28,192 nucleotides of DNA from Candidatus Heimdallarchaeota archaeon AB_125 (GCA_001940755.1 MEHH01000006.1:1-28192); one strand, 5' to 3'; positions 16,281-25,270 are shown, counted from the stretch's first letter. The notes: generated by a model from the letters alone, not told the origin. Made by a program: numbers and translations.

Positions 16281-16290
16281 TAGATATATA
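16281..16290 (+). promoter_or_regulatory. TATA-like box of the thioredoxin gene
   Basis: TAGATATATA lies about 55 bases before the ATG, so the transcript start would fall near 16310, leaving a leader of about 35 bases with a Shine-Dalgarno (AAAGGGG, 16330-16336). Confidence 0.45.
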
Positions 16291-16310
16291 GTAGTGCAAA
16301 AAACACTACT
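16290..16310. repeat. Perfect palindrome between TATA box and start of the thioredoxin transcript
   Basis: AGTAGTG (16290-16296) and CACTACT (16304-16310) form an exact 7-base inverted repeat around CAAAAAA. It touches the TATA-like box and ends where transcription should begin. This is where archaeal repressors bind to block polymerase recruitment. It could instead be a leader hairpin if the transcript starts further upstream. Confidence 0.5.
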
Positions 16311-16342
16311 TACACTCTCAAAAACTCTGAAAGGGGAACAAA

Positions 16343-16672
16343 ATGGGTAAAGTACCAAATGTAACAAACGAGGAATTTGAAAACATTCTAAAAACAGAGA
16401 CAAGACCAATTATAGTTGACACCTGGGCACCTTGGTGTGGTCCATGTAGAAGCATTGAACCATACTTTGAACAATTATCAGAAAAACATGCAAATGCAAT
16501 CAGATTCCTTCGCATGAACATGGATGAAGAATCAATTTTTGCTCAGAAATATATGATTTCTAGTCTTCCCACATTTGTAGTTTTTAAAGAAGGAAAACCA
16601 TATAATTCTCTTATAGGTGCTAAGAGAGACAAGCTAAAATCTCTAATTGAAAGTACTGCAAAAGGCAAGTAA
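16343..16672 (+). CDS. trxA: Thioredoxin
   Basis: This is a 109-residue single-domain thioredoxin with the canonical WCGPC active site (W31 to C35) after the strand IIVDTWAP, and the cis-Pro loop SSLPTFVVFKEGKP (residues 73-86). It reduces disulfides in cytoplasmic proteins, normally recycled by a thioredoxin reductase not seen here. The start is well fixed by AAAGGGG 6 bases ahead. It lies divergent to argS, sharing a 195-base region that also holds the palindrome and TATA box. The T-run at 16697-16703 probably ends the transcript. Confidence 0.9.
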   Translation: MGKVPNVTNEEFENILKTETRPIIVDTWAPWCGPCRSIEPYFEQLSEKHANAIRFLRMNMDEESIFAQKYMISSLPTFVVFKEGKPYNSLIGAKRDKLKSLIESTAKGK

Positions 16673-16696
16673 TCTTACATTAAGTTTTTAGGCTAG

Positions 16697-16703
16697 TTTT
16701 TTT
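16697..16703 (+). terminator. T-run terminator after thioredoxin
   Basis: Seven T in a row, with TTTTTA a few bases earlier (16685-16690), lie 25-31 bases past the stop. The next gene seems to have its own TATA-like stretch. Confidence 0.45.
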
Positions 16704-16741
16704 CATATTGTAATTTAAGAAAGACCTACAAGTGAAAATAT

Positions 16742-17368
16742 TTGATCTTTGACAAAAGTAAAATCACCTATCCATCTGGTTTGTATGAGTATTTAGTGAG
16801 AAAAGCTAATTCAGCTGTAGGTGAGGCTTTCATTTCCATCTCATTCCCTATTTTAGAGTTTAAATTTCTGAACAGTAGAAAAAAAGGTAGTAAGAAAACT
16901 ATTGATTGGTTGTTTGAAGAGTTAAGTCAAAGAATTGTGAATATCTCAAAAAAATATAAACTGGAGTTAGGACAATCTGCTCAGAGAAGAGATTTGGTGA
17001 TAGATTACATTGTTAAACCAAGTTTTCATCAAATTGTCATTACAGGTTATCATTACATTCCAATGAAGTCATTTGGAAATATACTCGATATAGTACTTTG
17101 GAGTTATGTTATTTTTATTACAGGACATACTACAAGTGAAGATAAAGGGGCTAAAGAATTACATCAGAAATATTTAGAGAGTTTTGAAGAATTCAAAAAT
17201 CACTGGAATAGATTGCCAAGGAAGAAATTACCTCTAGTTGATGAGAAAGCATGTTTTATCTGCGGAAAAGAAGCTTTTGCCTTGAACGCGTGGAATTACA
17301 AATCCAAATCATCAAGTTCTGAAATATATACACCAGTTTGTAGAACACATAGGGATAGACTCATTTAG
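16742..17368 (+). CDS. Uncharacterised protein with C-terminal zinc site
   Basis: No family was recognised. The first 160 or so residues form a mixed fold with helices containing LFEELSQRIVNISKKYKLELG and a strand FHQIVITGYHYIP, plus a hydrophobic stretch ILDIVLWSYVIFITG that could be a buried helix but is too short and polar-flanked to count as a clear membrane segment. Near the C-terminus, CFICGKEA and CRTHRD give a C-x2-C...C-x2-H zinc site (residues about 174-205), a treble-clef-like or HNH-like knuckle without a full HNH motif. The open frame has no ATG; TTG 16742 is the first in-frame initiator after a stop, so the start is uncertain. It precedes the roadblock protein gene by 51 bases. 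Confidence 0.55.
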   Translation: MIFDKSKITYPSGLYEYLVRKANSAVGEAFISISFPILEFKFLNSRKKGSKKTIDWLFEELSQRIVNISKKYKLELGQSAQRRDLVIDYIVKPSFHQIVITGYHYIPMKSFGNILDIVLWSYVIFITGHTTSEDKGAKELHQKYLESFEEFKNHWNRLPRKKLPLVDEKACFICGKEAFALNAWNYKSKSSSSEIYTPVCRTHRDRLI

Positions 17369-17387
17369 AAAAAAATTCATTTAAGAA

Positions 17388-17399
17388 AGTTTATAATTT
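17388..17399 (+). promoter_or_regulatory. TATA-like box of the roadblock gene
   Basis: AGTTTATAATTT is about 21-32 bases before ATG 17420, so the transcript should be nearly leaderless. Confidence 0.45.
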
Positions 17400-17419
17400 T
17401 AGTCACTCATTATAGATTA

Positions 17420-17803
17420 ATGTTCGAAGTTATCTCACCAGAAAAGAAAAATGAATTATTAATAATATTGCGTGATATTTCACGAGAATGTAGCTTAGGC
17501 GCAATAGCAGTAGTAAGTTCTGAAGGACAAGAATTAGCTTTTTTTGCTGAACGAAGTACAGATCAAGTTGTTATGTCTGCTTTAGCATCAGCTCTAAACT
17601 CAGCAGGTCAGCAGACAGTAAACCAAATAAAGTGTGGCAACTTAGATCAAGTTATTATAAAAGGATCTGAAGGATTTGTTATACTTCTAAATCTTGACCA
17701 ATACATTGTCCTTGCTGCATCTAATGACACATACACTTTAGCTCTTGCAATGAGCATTTTAGGAAAGTATGGGAAGAAGGTTTATCAAATTCTCACTACT
17801 TAA
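17420..17803 (+). CDS. Roadblock/LC7 domain protein
   Basis: The 127 residues make one roadblock/LC7 domain: helix 1 (KNELLIILRDISREC), strand pair GAIAVVSSEGQELAFF, helix 2 with VVMSALASALNSAGQQTVN, strands QVIIKGSEGFVILLNLD and YIVLAAS, and a final helix TLALAMSILGKYGKKVYQI. This fold regulates small GTPases (MglB, the Ragulator/Lamtor proteins) and is greatly expanded in Asgard archaea. No GTPase gene adjoins it here, so the partner is unknown. The last 8 bases overlap the end of the converging subtilase gene. Confidence 0.85.
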   Translation: MFEVISPEKKNELLIILRDISRECSLGAIAVVSSEGQELAFFAERSTDQVVMSALASALNSAGQQTVNQIKCGNLDQVIIKGSEGFVILLNLDQYIVLAASNDTYTLALAMSILGKYGKKVYQILTT

Positions 17804-20612
17804 CTCGTTTCTTTCTAGTAACTAGTAAATAGACAATACATACCGCTAATGAAATTTCAATAACGATTGGTCCCCAAGAAATCTTGGCTAAAACATGGAT
17901 CAACCAAGAGTATGTTCCTGCTGGAGAACGAACTGAAAGAGTATATTTTCCTGGAGAAATTGAATAATTTGCTGGATCAAAATTAAATATATAAGTTCCA
18001 TTCTCACAGTCTAATATATCGAAATTTCGAGCTATAATTAAATCATTTCTTTCTACAGAGATATAGAAATCCCAATTTGTTAATGGTTTGTAAGAATTAG
18101 ATGCATTTACTCTTATTTCTAAAGTTTCCTTCACTTGAACAACTACTAAATCTGAAATACTATAATTAAAATTAACTGCAGTTACCACAGAATTTTCTAT
18201 AATATTATTTAGTAATTCATAATTATCACCAAAATTTAATACTAGATTTGATATATCATAATCCATTTTAAAAGGATTATACAGATAGGGGGAATTCAGA
18301 AACATACCTAAATCATTCATTGCAAGAAGAAGCGAACCATTGTTGCTTCTATTGTCAAAAGAAACAAAACGATCAGCTATTGTATTTGAAGAATCATTTA
18401 CCTTGATTACTTCAAAAGAAGATGGGATAAAAATATCTGTAATATTATTATGGTAAATAGTTAGTGTATGGCCATTTAATGATAGGTCAATTGTTTCATT
18501 GATTAATCCAGTAGGAATATAGGATGTATTTAATGCTCCAAGTAGACTGTTGATACTCGTTATGTCACTCTCTTGAGAAGGAAGAATTATTATTGTACCA
18601 CCTTCATAAACTCCATTTGAATAAATATAATCAGATATGGATGAAGCATCTAAAGATGAAAATTCATGAAGCAAAGAGCTATTGTGGTTAATCAAAGTTA
18701 TTATCTCATAGTCATTGAGATTCAGCTGATTAAGTTGAATTGAATCTACATCTCTTTTGAGAACTTTAGGAACTAGTCCGTAGTTTCTCGCTATATTTGT
18801 GAAATCATTAAGATTACCAAATAAGGAGAAAAATTCCTGATCTCCAATCTCATTAGAGTCTAATAAGATTCGCCCTATTCCTAATCTTACATAAAAGTCA
18901 ACATCAATTGAATATATCACCGAACTAGCATTAAAATAGATTTTACTAACAACATGCCCTGTAAACTGATTTTCAGAAGAAAATTCTACAAGTATATCAT
19001 ATTGACCTATATCGTAGACTGCGGGAATTGTAAATTTGAAAAAATCACTAAGTGGAGGAGGTAAAGATACGATTAGACTATCAATTTCCTCGTTTATGAA
19101 TAGATGAAAATAGAATGATTGTCTTTCATTTTTGAGATATATATTTCTAGTAAAAGGTAAATTCGAAGGCCAAATAGTTATTCTTTCTGGATCTTGTAAG
19201 TAGATACTTGATTCGTTAGTGTCTACTAATCCAGCTCCTTGATATATTTGAGAAACAAACAAACTGATAGGTTCAGCAAATGGAGAGAGATATTCAATTG
19301 TTAGTGACTCTGAAGTTTCTAGAAAAGAAGCTTTCAACACTGATGGTTCACTGTAAGGATATTTCTGTTTTAACAGAGAGCATATACCAGAAACAACGGC
19401 TGTTGAGTAACTTGTCCCAGAAACTATTGTAGTTCCTTGAATATCGGTAGAGGTTGTATTCAGCATAACACCAGGTGCAACAACATCTGGTTTTAACCAA
19501 GTAGCATCTAGATTCATAGAATCGAAAAGAAAACTATCTGAAGTGTCATTATAATTTACAGTAACTGGACCGGCACTACTTTCTTCATACAAGAGATTGT
19601 TATTATCTACAGCACCAACAGTTATTGCTTTCATTGCAATTCCTGGACTTAATACTGTGTATTTATCATTGTAACCAAATTCCGCAATTCCACGTGAGTT
19701 TCCTGAAGCAACGCATACTATAACACCATTTTCAACTGCATTATTTACAGCTTCAACTTCTGGTGATTCTTTATCTGTAACTACTTTTCCTAAAGAGAGG
19801 TTAATTATATCTGCTCCATTTGTAACTGCCCAATCTATCCCATCAATCAAATCCTCAACTGAACCTGTTGCATCATAAGAAAGTATTTTACCAATTAGAA
19901 AATTACAGTTAGGAGCCACACCCCGTTCATATCCAGATAAACCATTACTTCCAATTATACCAGCGACTTCTGTACCATGTCCGTTATCATCTTCGACATT
20001 AGCGTTATCATCTAGAAAGTTCCATCCATTTATTATTCGATTTTGACCATCCATATTTGTACCTAGTGCAGGGTGATTTGCTTTTATTCCTGTATCCAAA
20101 ATTGCTACTAAAGTATCATTTCCAAAAAATCCTAAATCCCATAAAACTTGAGATTTGATTTTGCTATTATAATCATCTACACCTCTAATTAAACCTAAGG
20201 AAGTTAATTGAGTATCCGAACTAGTTGTTTTGATCACAGAATTCTTCCATACTGCAAGAATATTTCCTCTTTCTACTTGTTTTAACAAATCACCTTTTGA
20301 AATTGTTACAGCAACTCCAGAAAAGGTTTCAAAGGTTTTTAGATCCTTCCCTAAGACTTTAAGCGATCTAATAGTTTCTTCATTTTGGGTTTTTAGCAAA
20401 ACTCTAAAAAAATCATTGTCTTTTTTCTTAAGAATCTCTTCCAAAAAGAATTTTTCTTGAAAAATACTAGATAATTCAACTTGATTTCTTTTAGGTTCAA
20501 TAGTAGATTCTTCGACCGCATAACTATAGGAAGTGTATGAAAATAAACATAGAGAAATAAGAAGAAGTGCTGAGTATTTTTTAAGTAAAGAGGAAATTTG
20601 TTTCACATACAT
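17796..20612 (-). CDS. Subtilisin-like serine protease, secreted and C-terminally anchored
   Basis: This 938-residue S8 peptidase is exported: a signal peptide (residues 1-32, ending SYSYAVEE) is followed by an I9-like propeptide (about 55-130). The catalytic triad is complete: D173 in VAILDTGI, H212 in DDNGHGTEVAG, S401 in SGTSYSTAVVSG, with N305 (VASGNSRG) as oxyanion-hole residue. After the catalytic domain (to about 470) come some 430 residues of beta-rich extracellular domains with many N-glycosylation sequons. One transmembrane helix (IVIEISLAVCIVYLLV) and a basic RKKRVK tail follow. This is the same topology as the 1037-residue surface protein. It probably processes proteins at the cell surface. 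A TATA-like box about 20 bases upstream (20626-20637) implies a leaderless start. Confidence 0.92.
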   Translation of the reverse strand: MYVKQISSLLKKYSALLLISLCLFSYTSYSYAVEESTIEPKRNQVELSSIFQEKFFLEEILKKKDNDFFRVLLKTQNEETIRSLKVLGKDLKTFETFSGVAVTISKGDLLKQVERGNILAVWKNSVIKTTSSDTQLTSLGLIRGVDDYNSKIKSQVLWDLGFFGNDTLVAILDTGIKANHPALGTNMDGQNRIINGWNFLDDNANVEDDNGHGTEVAGIIGSNGLSGYERGVAPNCNFLIGKILSYDATGSVEDLIDGIDWAVTNGADIINLSLGKVVTDKESPEVEAVNNAVENGVIVCVASGNSRGIAEFGYNDKYTVLSPGIAMKAITVGAVDNNNLLYEESSAGPVTVNYNDTSDSFLFDSMNLDATWLKPDVVAPGVMLNTTSTDIQGTTIVSGTSYSTAVVSGICSLLKQKYPYSEPSVLKASFLETSESLTIEYLSPFAEPISLFVSQIYQGAGLVDTNESSIYLQDPERITIWPSNLPFTRNIYLKNERQSFYFHLFINEEIDSLIVSLPPPLSDFFKFTIPAVYDIGQYDILVEFSSENQFTGHVVSKIYFNASSVIYSIDVDFYVRLGIGRILLDSNEIGDQEFFSLFGNLNDFTNIARNYGLVPKVLKRDVDSIQLNQLNLNDYEIITLINHNSSLLHEFSSLDASSISDYIYSNGVYEGGTIIILPSQESDITSINSLLGALNTSYIPTGLINETIDLSLNGHTLTIYHNNITDIFIPSSFEVIKVNDSSNTIADRFVSFDNRSNNGSLLLAMNDLGMFLNSPYLYNPFKMDYDISNLVLNFGDNYELLNNIIENSVVTAVNFNYSISDLVVVQVKETLEIRVNASNSYKPLTNWDFYISVERNDLIIARNFDILDCENGTYIFNFDPANYSISPGKYTLSVRSPAGTYSWLIHVLAKISWGPIVIEISLAVCIVYLLVTRKKRVK

Positions 20613-20625
20613 GTGATATATTCAA

Positions 20626-20637
20626 ACTATAAAAATT
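20626..20637 (-). promoter_or_regulatory. TATA-like box of the subtilase gene
   Basis: The minus strand reads AATTTTTATAGTTTG around this position, about 15-25 bases before ATG 20612, and no Shine-Dalgarno is present. The spacing fits a leaderless transcript. Confidence 0.4.
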
Positions 20638-20649
20638 TAAGGTGAAGAG

Positions 20650-21486
20650 CTAGTTGAAATCTTCAATTGCGTCTTCAAGATTGTTAATAATTATATCAGG
20701 TCCTTCTTCATCGTCTAACTTTCCAAGATCATCCATAGTCGTTACACCTGATAAAACCAAACATGAAGTTATTCCAGCCTCATTAGCTCCATATATATCA
20801 GTTTCAATCCTATCTCCAAACATTATAGAAGCTTCTTTCTTTGATTTAGCAATTTCAACTGCTTTTTCATACATTAAAGATGCGGGTTTTCCTACTATTT
20901 CCTCAACTTTCCTTCCAGATAATGCTTCTAGAATTGCAATCATCGCCCCGCCTCCTGGTATTAAACCTTTAACTGTTGGAAATGTGAAATCTCCATTTGT
21001 TGCAATGAATTGAACATCTTTATAATTAACAAGGATATGTGTTGCTCTCGCGATCTTTGTGTAATTAAAACTTCTATCCATTCCAGTTACAACATAATCT
21101 ATCTCATCGAAATTGACATCAAAGATATCTTCGTCATTGTTTTCTTCCCATGTATTTAAAACATTCAATCCCACAGACAGTAATTCTTGCTTTAAACCTT
21201 GTTCTCCAATAACATATACTGAAGAATTTGGATTCTGTTCTTTAACATACTCTGCTGTTAAATGAGCTGAAGTCAAAATATGATTCAAAGGTAATGAAAT
21301 TCCTAGATTCTTTAATTTCTCTTGGAATTCTTCTCGTGTTTTTGTACTATTGTTGGTCAAAATGAAAATCTGTTTTTTTCTATCTTCAAGTAATTTCAAG
21401 AATGCAATAGCTCCTGGAAGAGGGGAATTTTCTTTATACAGAACACCATCTCCATCAAAGAGAAATGTATCGAATATCTCAAACAT
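20650..21486 (-). CDS. HAD-superfamily phosphatase, NagD/phosphoglycolate phosphatase-like
   Basis: This 278-residue protein belongs to the HAD-IIA group, which hydrolyses small phosphates such as p-nitrophenyl phosphate, phosphoglycolate or nucleotides. Motif I is DGDGVL (D11 nucleophile, D13 acid/base), motif II is ILTNNSTK (42-49, T44), and the cap lies between motifs II and III. Lys of motif III is likely in EEIVGKPASLMYEKAVE (about 195-211), and motif IV is MFGDRIETDI (near 222-231). The substrate cannot be told. It stands divergent from the membrane protein gene, with a TATA-like stretch at 21511-21524. An open frame on the plus strand (20654-21013) is a shadow. Confidence 0.85.
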   Translation of the reverse strand: MFEIFDTFLFDGDGVLYKENSPLPGAIAFLKLLEDRKKQIFILTNNSTKTREEFQEKLKNLGISLPLNHILTSAHLTAEYVKEQNPNSSVYVIGEQGLKQELLSVGLNVLNTWEENNDEDIFDVNFDEIDYVVTGMDRSFNYTKIARATHILVNYKDVQFIATNGDFTFPTVKGLIPGGGAMIAILEALSGRKVEEIVGKPASLMYEKAVEIAKSKKEASIMFGDRIETDIYGANEAGITSCLVLSGVTTMDDLGKLDDEEGPDIIINNLEDAIEDFN

Positions 21487-21594
21487 ATCTATCGTTAAAA
21501 AACTATAGAGAGATTATTTAACATTTTGTGAAAAAAAGATTCTAGAAATATCGCAAGAGAGTATCAAATTATACTTTGAAAATCAATTCCAAAC

Positions 21595-21604
21595 TTTTTT
21601 TATA
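21595..21604 (+). promoter_or_regulatory. TATA-like box of the membrane protein gene
   Basis: TTTTTTTATA-like sequence lies about 22-31 bases before ATG 21626, giving a leaderless transcript. Confidence 0.4.
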
Positions 21605-21625
21605 GACCAATAACATTAGTAAATC

Positions 21626-23140
21626 ATGTCATATGTTGAGAAGGCATTCTACAAATACATAAAAAATATCTTCACAAGTGGAATAAAAGTACTATTCAGT
21701 AAAAGGTACATTCTTTACACTTTAGCTTTTGTGCTTATTAGTTTAACAACTACAGTATTCTATTTAATTCGTAAAAATGTTACAGTAGGTAATCCTGTAT
21801 TACTAAAGACTATTGGAAACGTACTTGTATCAATTGAATTATCTGTAGCAATCACTTACATATTATTTGGACTGTTCTTCTCAAAATATCCATGGAGATA
21901 CTGGATTCCACCTGCAGTAGTATCTGCAGCAGGGGGTGCAGCTTTAATTTACTTCGTCCCAATAATCTCTCCATACATTTCAGCTATTTGCTATTTTAGT
22001 TGGATAGTTGTATCTATGTTTCTTACTTTTTCAGTCTCTAGGAATTTTTGGGGAAATAAGGTTTTAGGGAGTATCATGTTTCTTGGAAAACAAGCTGATG
22101 AAGGAACCATCATATTTAGTGGAATAGTTTTCTTTTTCTCATTAGTAAATACTTGTCTAGCTGGATACATCATCTATGATTCTATTATTAGATTCTTAGG
22201 TGTACCAATAACTGCAGAAACAATAAACAGCTTTGTTTTTGTATTAGTAACTGTTCTATTTGCTCTTCTAGCAGTTGTTTTGGTTAATATTATTATCTTT
22301 GTATGGGGGAAGAGAGATGATGTCTTTTTCACAATTCTTGCATTCTTTTTCGTATTTTCCTCCTTTACATTATGGAAATATGCAATCTACACATTTCAAA
22401 ATAGAGGAAAAGCTGACATTATTCCATATGATAATGTAGGCAGTATAATTATGGCTCTTTTTCTAATATTCTATACAGTTTCAAGATATGGTAAGCGAAT
22501 AAGAAAAATAGAAGAAAAAGAAGAAATTGTTTACACAATTGAAGAATCATCAGATGAAAACGCTAAAGATACTAAGATTGATGAAGATTGGGGGCTCTTA
22601 AAAATCCCTAAATTTATGGGACCACTTGGAGTGTTAATTACTTTAATGGGATTAGTTTTAGGATATCATGTTACTATTCTTCAATTCATAGCAACAGAAG
22701 ATTTATTCTCCCAAGTTTTCTTTTCACTTAATGGTTTGGTTGGTTTAAAAGATAAATTTGCAATCATACTTCTACCAATTTTAATGATATTTTTCCTACT
22801 AAATTACAGGTGGTCTTCAAGGTTCCGTTTCTATTCCTCTCCAGAATTGTATAGATTTGAAGTTATGCCATCATTTGAAGAATTGGAGGAAAGATTGGAT
22901 AGGATCAAACGTGGTGAAGATTCATGGAAAGATTATGCAAATATGCTTATCAAAGAGGGAATTAAGTATGGTGCTAAATCTGCTGCCCAAAAAGTCATTG
23001 TGTCCCCAACAAAAAAAGTTGCAGGGGCGATTGGTGGTGCATATAAGAAAACAGCAAAAGGGGTTGCAAAGGGTTATAGAAGAGTATTTAGAAGAAAATC
23101 AAAAGAGAAAGAAGTGGAAAAAGAGGGAGAAGATTCTTGA
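21626..23140 (+). CDS. Polytopic membrane protein of unknown function with basic C-terminal tail
   Basis: No family was recognised. The 504-residue protein has about nine to ten hydrophobic helices, for example residues 28-46 (YTLAFVLISLTTTVFYLI), 69-85, 93-133 (two), 163-190, 204-229, 232-245, 270-282, then a charged cytoplasmic loop (284-326, KIEEKEEIVYTIEESS) and two more helices (330-350 and 380-392). The last 60 residues are highly basic with repeats of A/G-K-K (KKVAGAIGGAYKK, AKGVAKGYRRVFRRK) and could form an amphipathic membrane-binding helix. No transporter signature is evident. It is probably a sensor, channel or membrane-shaping protein (inferred). It converges with the DHH gene 9 bases away. 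Confidence 0.65.
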   Translation: MSYVEKAFYKYIKNIFTSGIKVLFSKRYILYTLAFVLISLTTTVFYLIRKNVTVGNPVLLKTIGNVLVSIELSVAITYILFGLFFSKYPWRYWIPPAVVSAAGGAALIYFVPIISPYISAICYFSWIVVSMFLTFSVSRNFWGNKVLGSIMFLGKQADEGTIIFSGIVFFFSLVNTCLAGYIIYDSIIRFLGVPITAETINSFVFVLVTVLFALLAVVLVNIIIFVWGKRDDVFFTILAFFFVFSSFTLWKYAIYTFQNRGKADIIPYDNVGSIIMALFLIFYTVSRYGKRIRKIEEKEEIVYTIEESSDENAKDTKIDEDWGLLKIPKFMGPLGVLITLMGLVLGYHVTILQFIATEDLFSQVFFSLNGLVGLKDKFAIILLPILMIFFLLNYRWSSRFRFYSSPELYRFEVMPSFEELEERLDRIKRGEDSWKDYANMLIKEGIKYGAKSAAQKVIVSPTKKVAGAIGGAYKKTAKGVAKGYRRVFRRKSKEKEVEKEGEDS

Positions 23141-23165
23141 TTCTTTTTCTCAATCTTTTTTAATT
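23141..23165 (+). terminator. T-rich terminator of the membrane protein gene
   Basis: T runs (TTCTTTTTC and CTTTTTT) begin directly after the stop codon and overlap the end of the converging DHH gene. Assigned by composition only. Confidence 0.35.
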
Positions 23166-25270
23166 TCTAGTTTTGATAAATAATTTATAAAGAATTTCTT
23201 TACCTTCTTTCGAACCCCTTCATAGAATTTGAATGACCCAACAACTTCATGTCCCCCTCCTTCTACATCAGCTTCAGGAATTTTACTTTTCATAAGCTTT
23301 ACTGCATCAGGAAAATTGATTACAAGACCTTTTGACCGTAGAATAATGAAATCAGGCCCTTCACCAAGTGTTACTACTGCTTTTGTTGGATTTTTTTCAC
23401 AATGATAATCAAATATCAGCCCAGTTAATTTTCCTGGATTTGGAAAAGTAAACCTATGAGTGAATAATTCAACATCTATGGTTACTAATAGAACACCATT
23501 CTCTAACTCTATTGTCTTGCTGTGTGGTAAAGCATTCTTATACGCCTTTTCCATCTTCTGTTTTGTTTCTTTTCCTATTAAATTGTACATTTTAGTATGC
23601 CATTCAGCTTGAGTATCTACTCCGAATAGTATTTTCAACAGATTTTGTCCTTCGGAGAATCTCAGTTGATAAACTTCATAATCTACAGCAAGACCTATAT
23701 CTCTGAGGTCATCAATGGTATAGTCTTTAGATTCTGCTAATTTGATGTATTGTTCAAGTTCTTTACCTTCAACTCTATCCATTAATCCAGCAATTGCTGG
23801 AAGATGTAACAAGTCATCAGAAATTCCTGGAAATATTATCCTTGCCAATTCAAAACCCAACATTCCTGCTGATAATTCATAACCTCCTCCGATGAAGTAT
23901 GGGTTTACATGAATATCTACTAAATCTTTAATTTCCTTATCAGGAAAATGATGGTCGATAACAATTATCTCCAGATCTAGAGCTTTAATTTGCAGATAAG
24001 GAAAAAGAGATTCGGTACTGGAGCCAAAATCTAGACAAACAAATAATGGAAGCTTGTCACCAAATCTTACTTGATCAGATAATGCAAAGTCAAGATCTTT
24101 TGTAACATCAATAGCATCAAAGAAAGGAGGTTTATTGGGTAATCGCTTCAATCTTATCCTCATCGTATCATCATCATATCCCTCTTCTTCCATTAGTTTT
24201 TTGATTGCCATTTGAACAGCAAAGCCAGCAACTGTTCCATCAGCATCTGCATGGTTTCGTATAAGAATAGGTTGTCCTGTGTAGATTGCTTTTCTGATTC
24301 GTTTTGCAGCTTTAGTTAGTTCAGGTCTAAGCTTTTCTAGAAGCTCGCTTTTAATTGAAAATTCTATTTTTTTAGGAGTAGCTTTCTTATCTATTGCTTT
24401 CTCAATTTCCTTTACTAAACTAGAACTCTCTGTTGCATCTAAAATTTCCATGTCTCTTATTTCAATTTGTAAAATATCTCTATGTTTATTTATTTCACCA
24501 AAAACTGCAACAACTGCATCTTCCTCTATTTCTGGAAATGCTCTTTCTCCAGGTTTAATAAATGCAGCACCGTTAATTGAACCAGTTGGATCAACTAGAG
24601 TAAATCGTGTAGGTCCAGATGTTTGTAAAACAGATACTACTTGTGCATTTAAGGAGATATAAGAACCTTCCATATCTTGATTCAAATCTTTAATCTGGAG
24701 TTTTCTTACTCTTCCTCGAAGAGATTCTTTTGCATATTCAGCTATATTTTCAGGAATACCAAACAGCTTACCTTGATCATTTATGTAATTGACTTTAACA
24801 ATCACTTCCTCTCCAATATCCCATGCATAATCTTGAGTTACGTCTTTTGTCCTTATTAAAACATTCAAATCTGGAGCAATCTGAACGAAAACTCCGACTT
24901 TTTTTACTGCATCAACTCTTGACAGAAATAACATTTCCTTTCTAACTTGTTGAGAATCGATAGGAGGTTTCAAGGAATAAACAATAGGAATTTTCTTATC
25001 TTCACAAACATTACAAATACCAGATGCTGTTGGTTCTTTGATAATTCTTTTACAATTTGAACATAATTGAACAGCTTTTTTACCTCCACAGGTAGGACAC
25101 TTTTCTCTGAGTATAATCTTACCAGTTCCCTTGCATTTTTCACAAGCATCTCCCTGTTCATCTCCACCAAGTGTAAAGGATGTTTTACCTATACCTAAGC
25201 ACTTTGGGCAAGTCATTTTCTCTTTTATAATTTTTCCATAACCTTTGCATGTGGGGCATTTTGAACTCAA
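23150..25270 (-). CDS. Archaeal DHH-family phosphoesterase/RecJ-like nuclease with DnaJ zinc finger, S1 and OB domains
   Basis: This 706-residue protein has the architecture of the archaea-specific RecJ-like family (COG1107): a DnaJ-type zinc finger with CxxCxGxG repeats (residues 5-90), an S1-like beta barrel (about 115-180), an OB fold (about 185-280), a DHH domain, and a C-terminal DHHA1 domain. DHH motifs are intact: HADADG (340-345), CLDFGSS (412-418), VIDHH (437-441), and GGGH near the C-terminus for the nucleic-acid end. It should degrade or bind nucleic acid with manganese; relatives are thought to act in DNA repair or replication. The frame starts at TTG 25270, the only initiator after an in-frame stop, with AGGTG at a suitable distance. 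Confidence 0.85.
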   Translation of the reverse strand: MSSKCPTCKGYGKIIKEKMTCPKCLGIGKTSFTLGGDEQGDACEKCKGTGKIILREKCPTCGGKKAVQLCSNCKRIIKEPTASGICNVCEDKKIPIVYSLKPPIDSQQVRKEMLFLSRVDAVKKVGVFVQIAPDLNVLIRTKDVTQDYAWDIGEEVIVKVNYINDQGKLFGIPENIAEYAKESLRGRVRKLQIKDLNQDMEGSYISLNAQVVSVLQTSGPTRFTLVDPTGSINGAAFIKPGERAFPEIEEDAVVAVFGEINKHRDILQIEIRDMEILDATESSSLVKEIEKAIDKKATPKKIEFSIKSELLEKLRPELTKAAKRIRKAIYTGQPILIRNHADADGTVAGFAVQMAIKKLMEEEGYDDDTMRIRLKRLPNKPPFFDAIDVTKDLDFALSDQVRFGDKLPLFVCLDFGSSTESLFPYLQIKALDLEIIVIDHHFPDKEIKDLVDIHVNPYFIGGGYELSAGMLGFELARIIFPGISDDLLHLPAIAGLMDRVEGKELEQYIKLAESKDYTIDDLRDIGLAVDYEVYQLRFSEGQNLLKILFGVDTQAEWHTKMYNLIGKETKQKMEKAYKNALPHSKTIELENGVLLVTIDVELFTHRFTFPNPGKLTGLIFDYHCEKNPTKAVVTLGEGPDFIILRSKGLVINFPDAVKLMKSKIPEADVEGGGHEVVGSFKFYEGVRKKVKKFFINYLSKLEIKKD

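Noticed and set aside
20654..21013. A 119-codon plus-strand frame opposite the HAD phosphatase.
   Set aside because: Opposite a conserved gene, no family likeness and no ribosome site; shadow.
22857..23183. A 108-codon plus-strand frame overlapping the end of the membrane protein.
   Set aside because: It reads the basic tail in another frame and has no promoter or ribosome site of its own.
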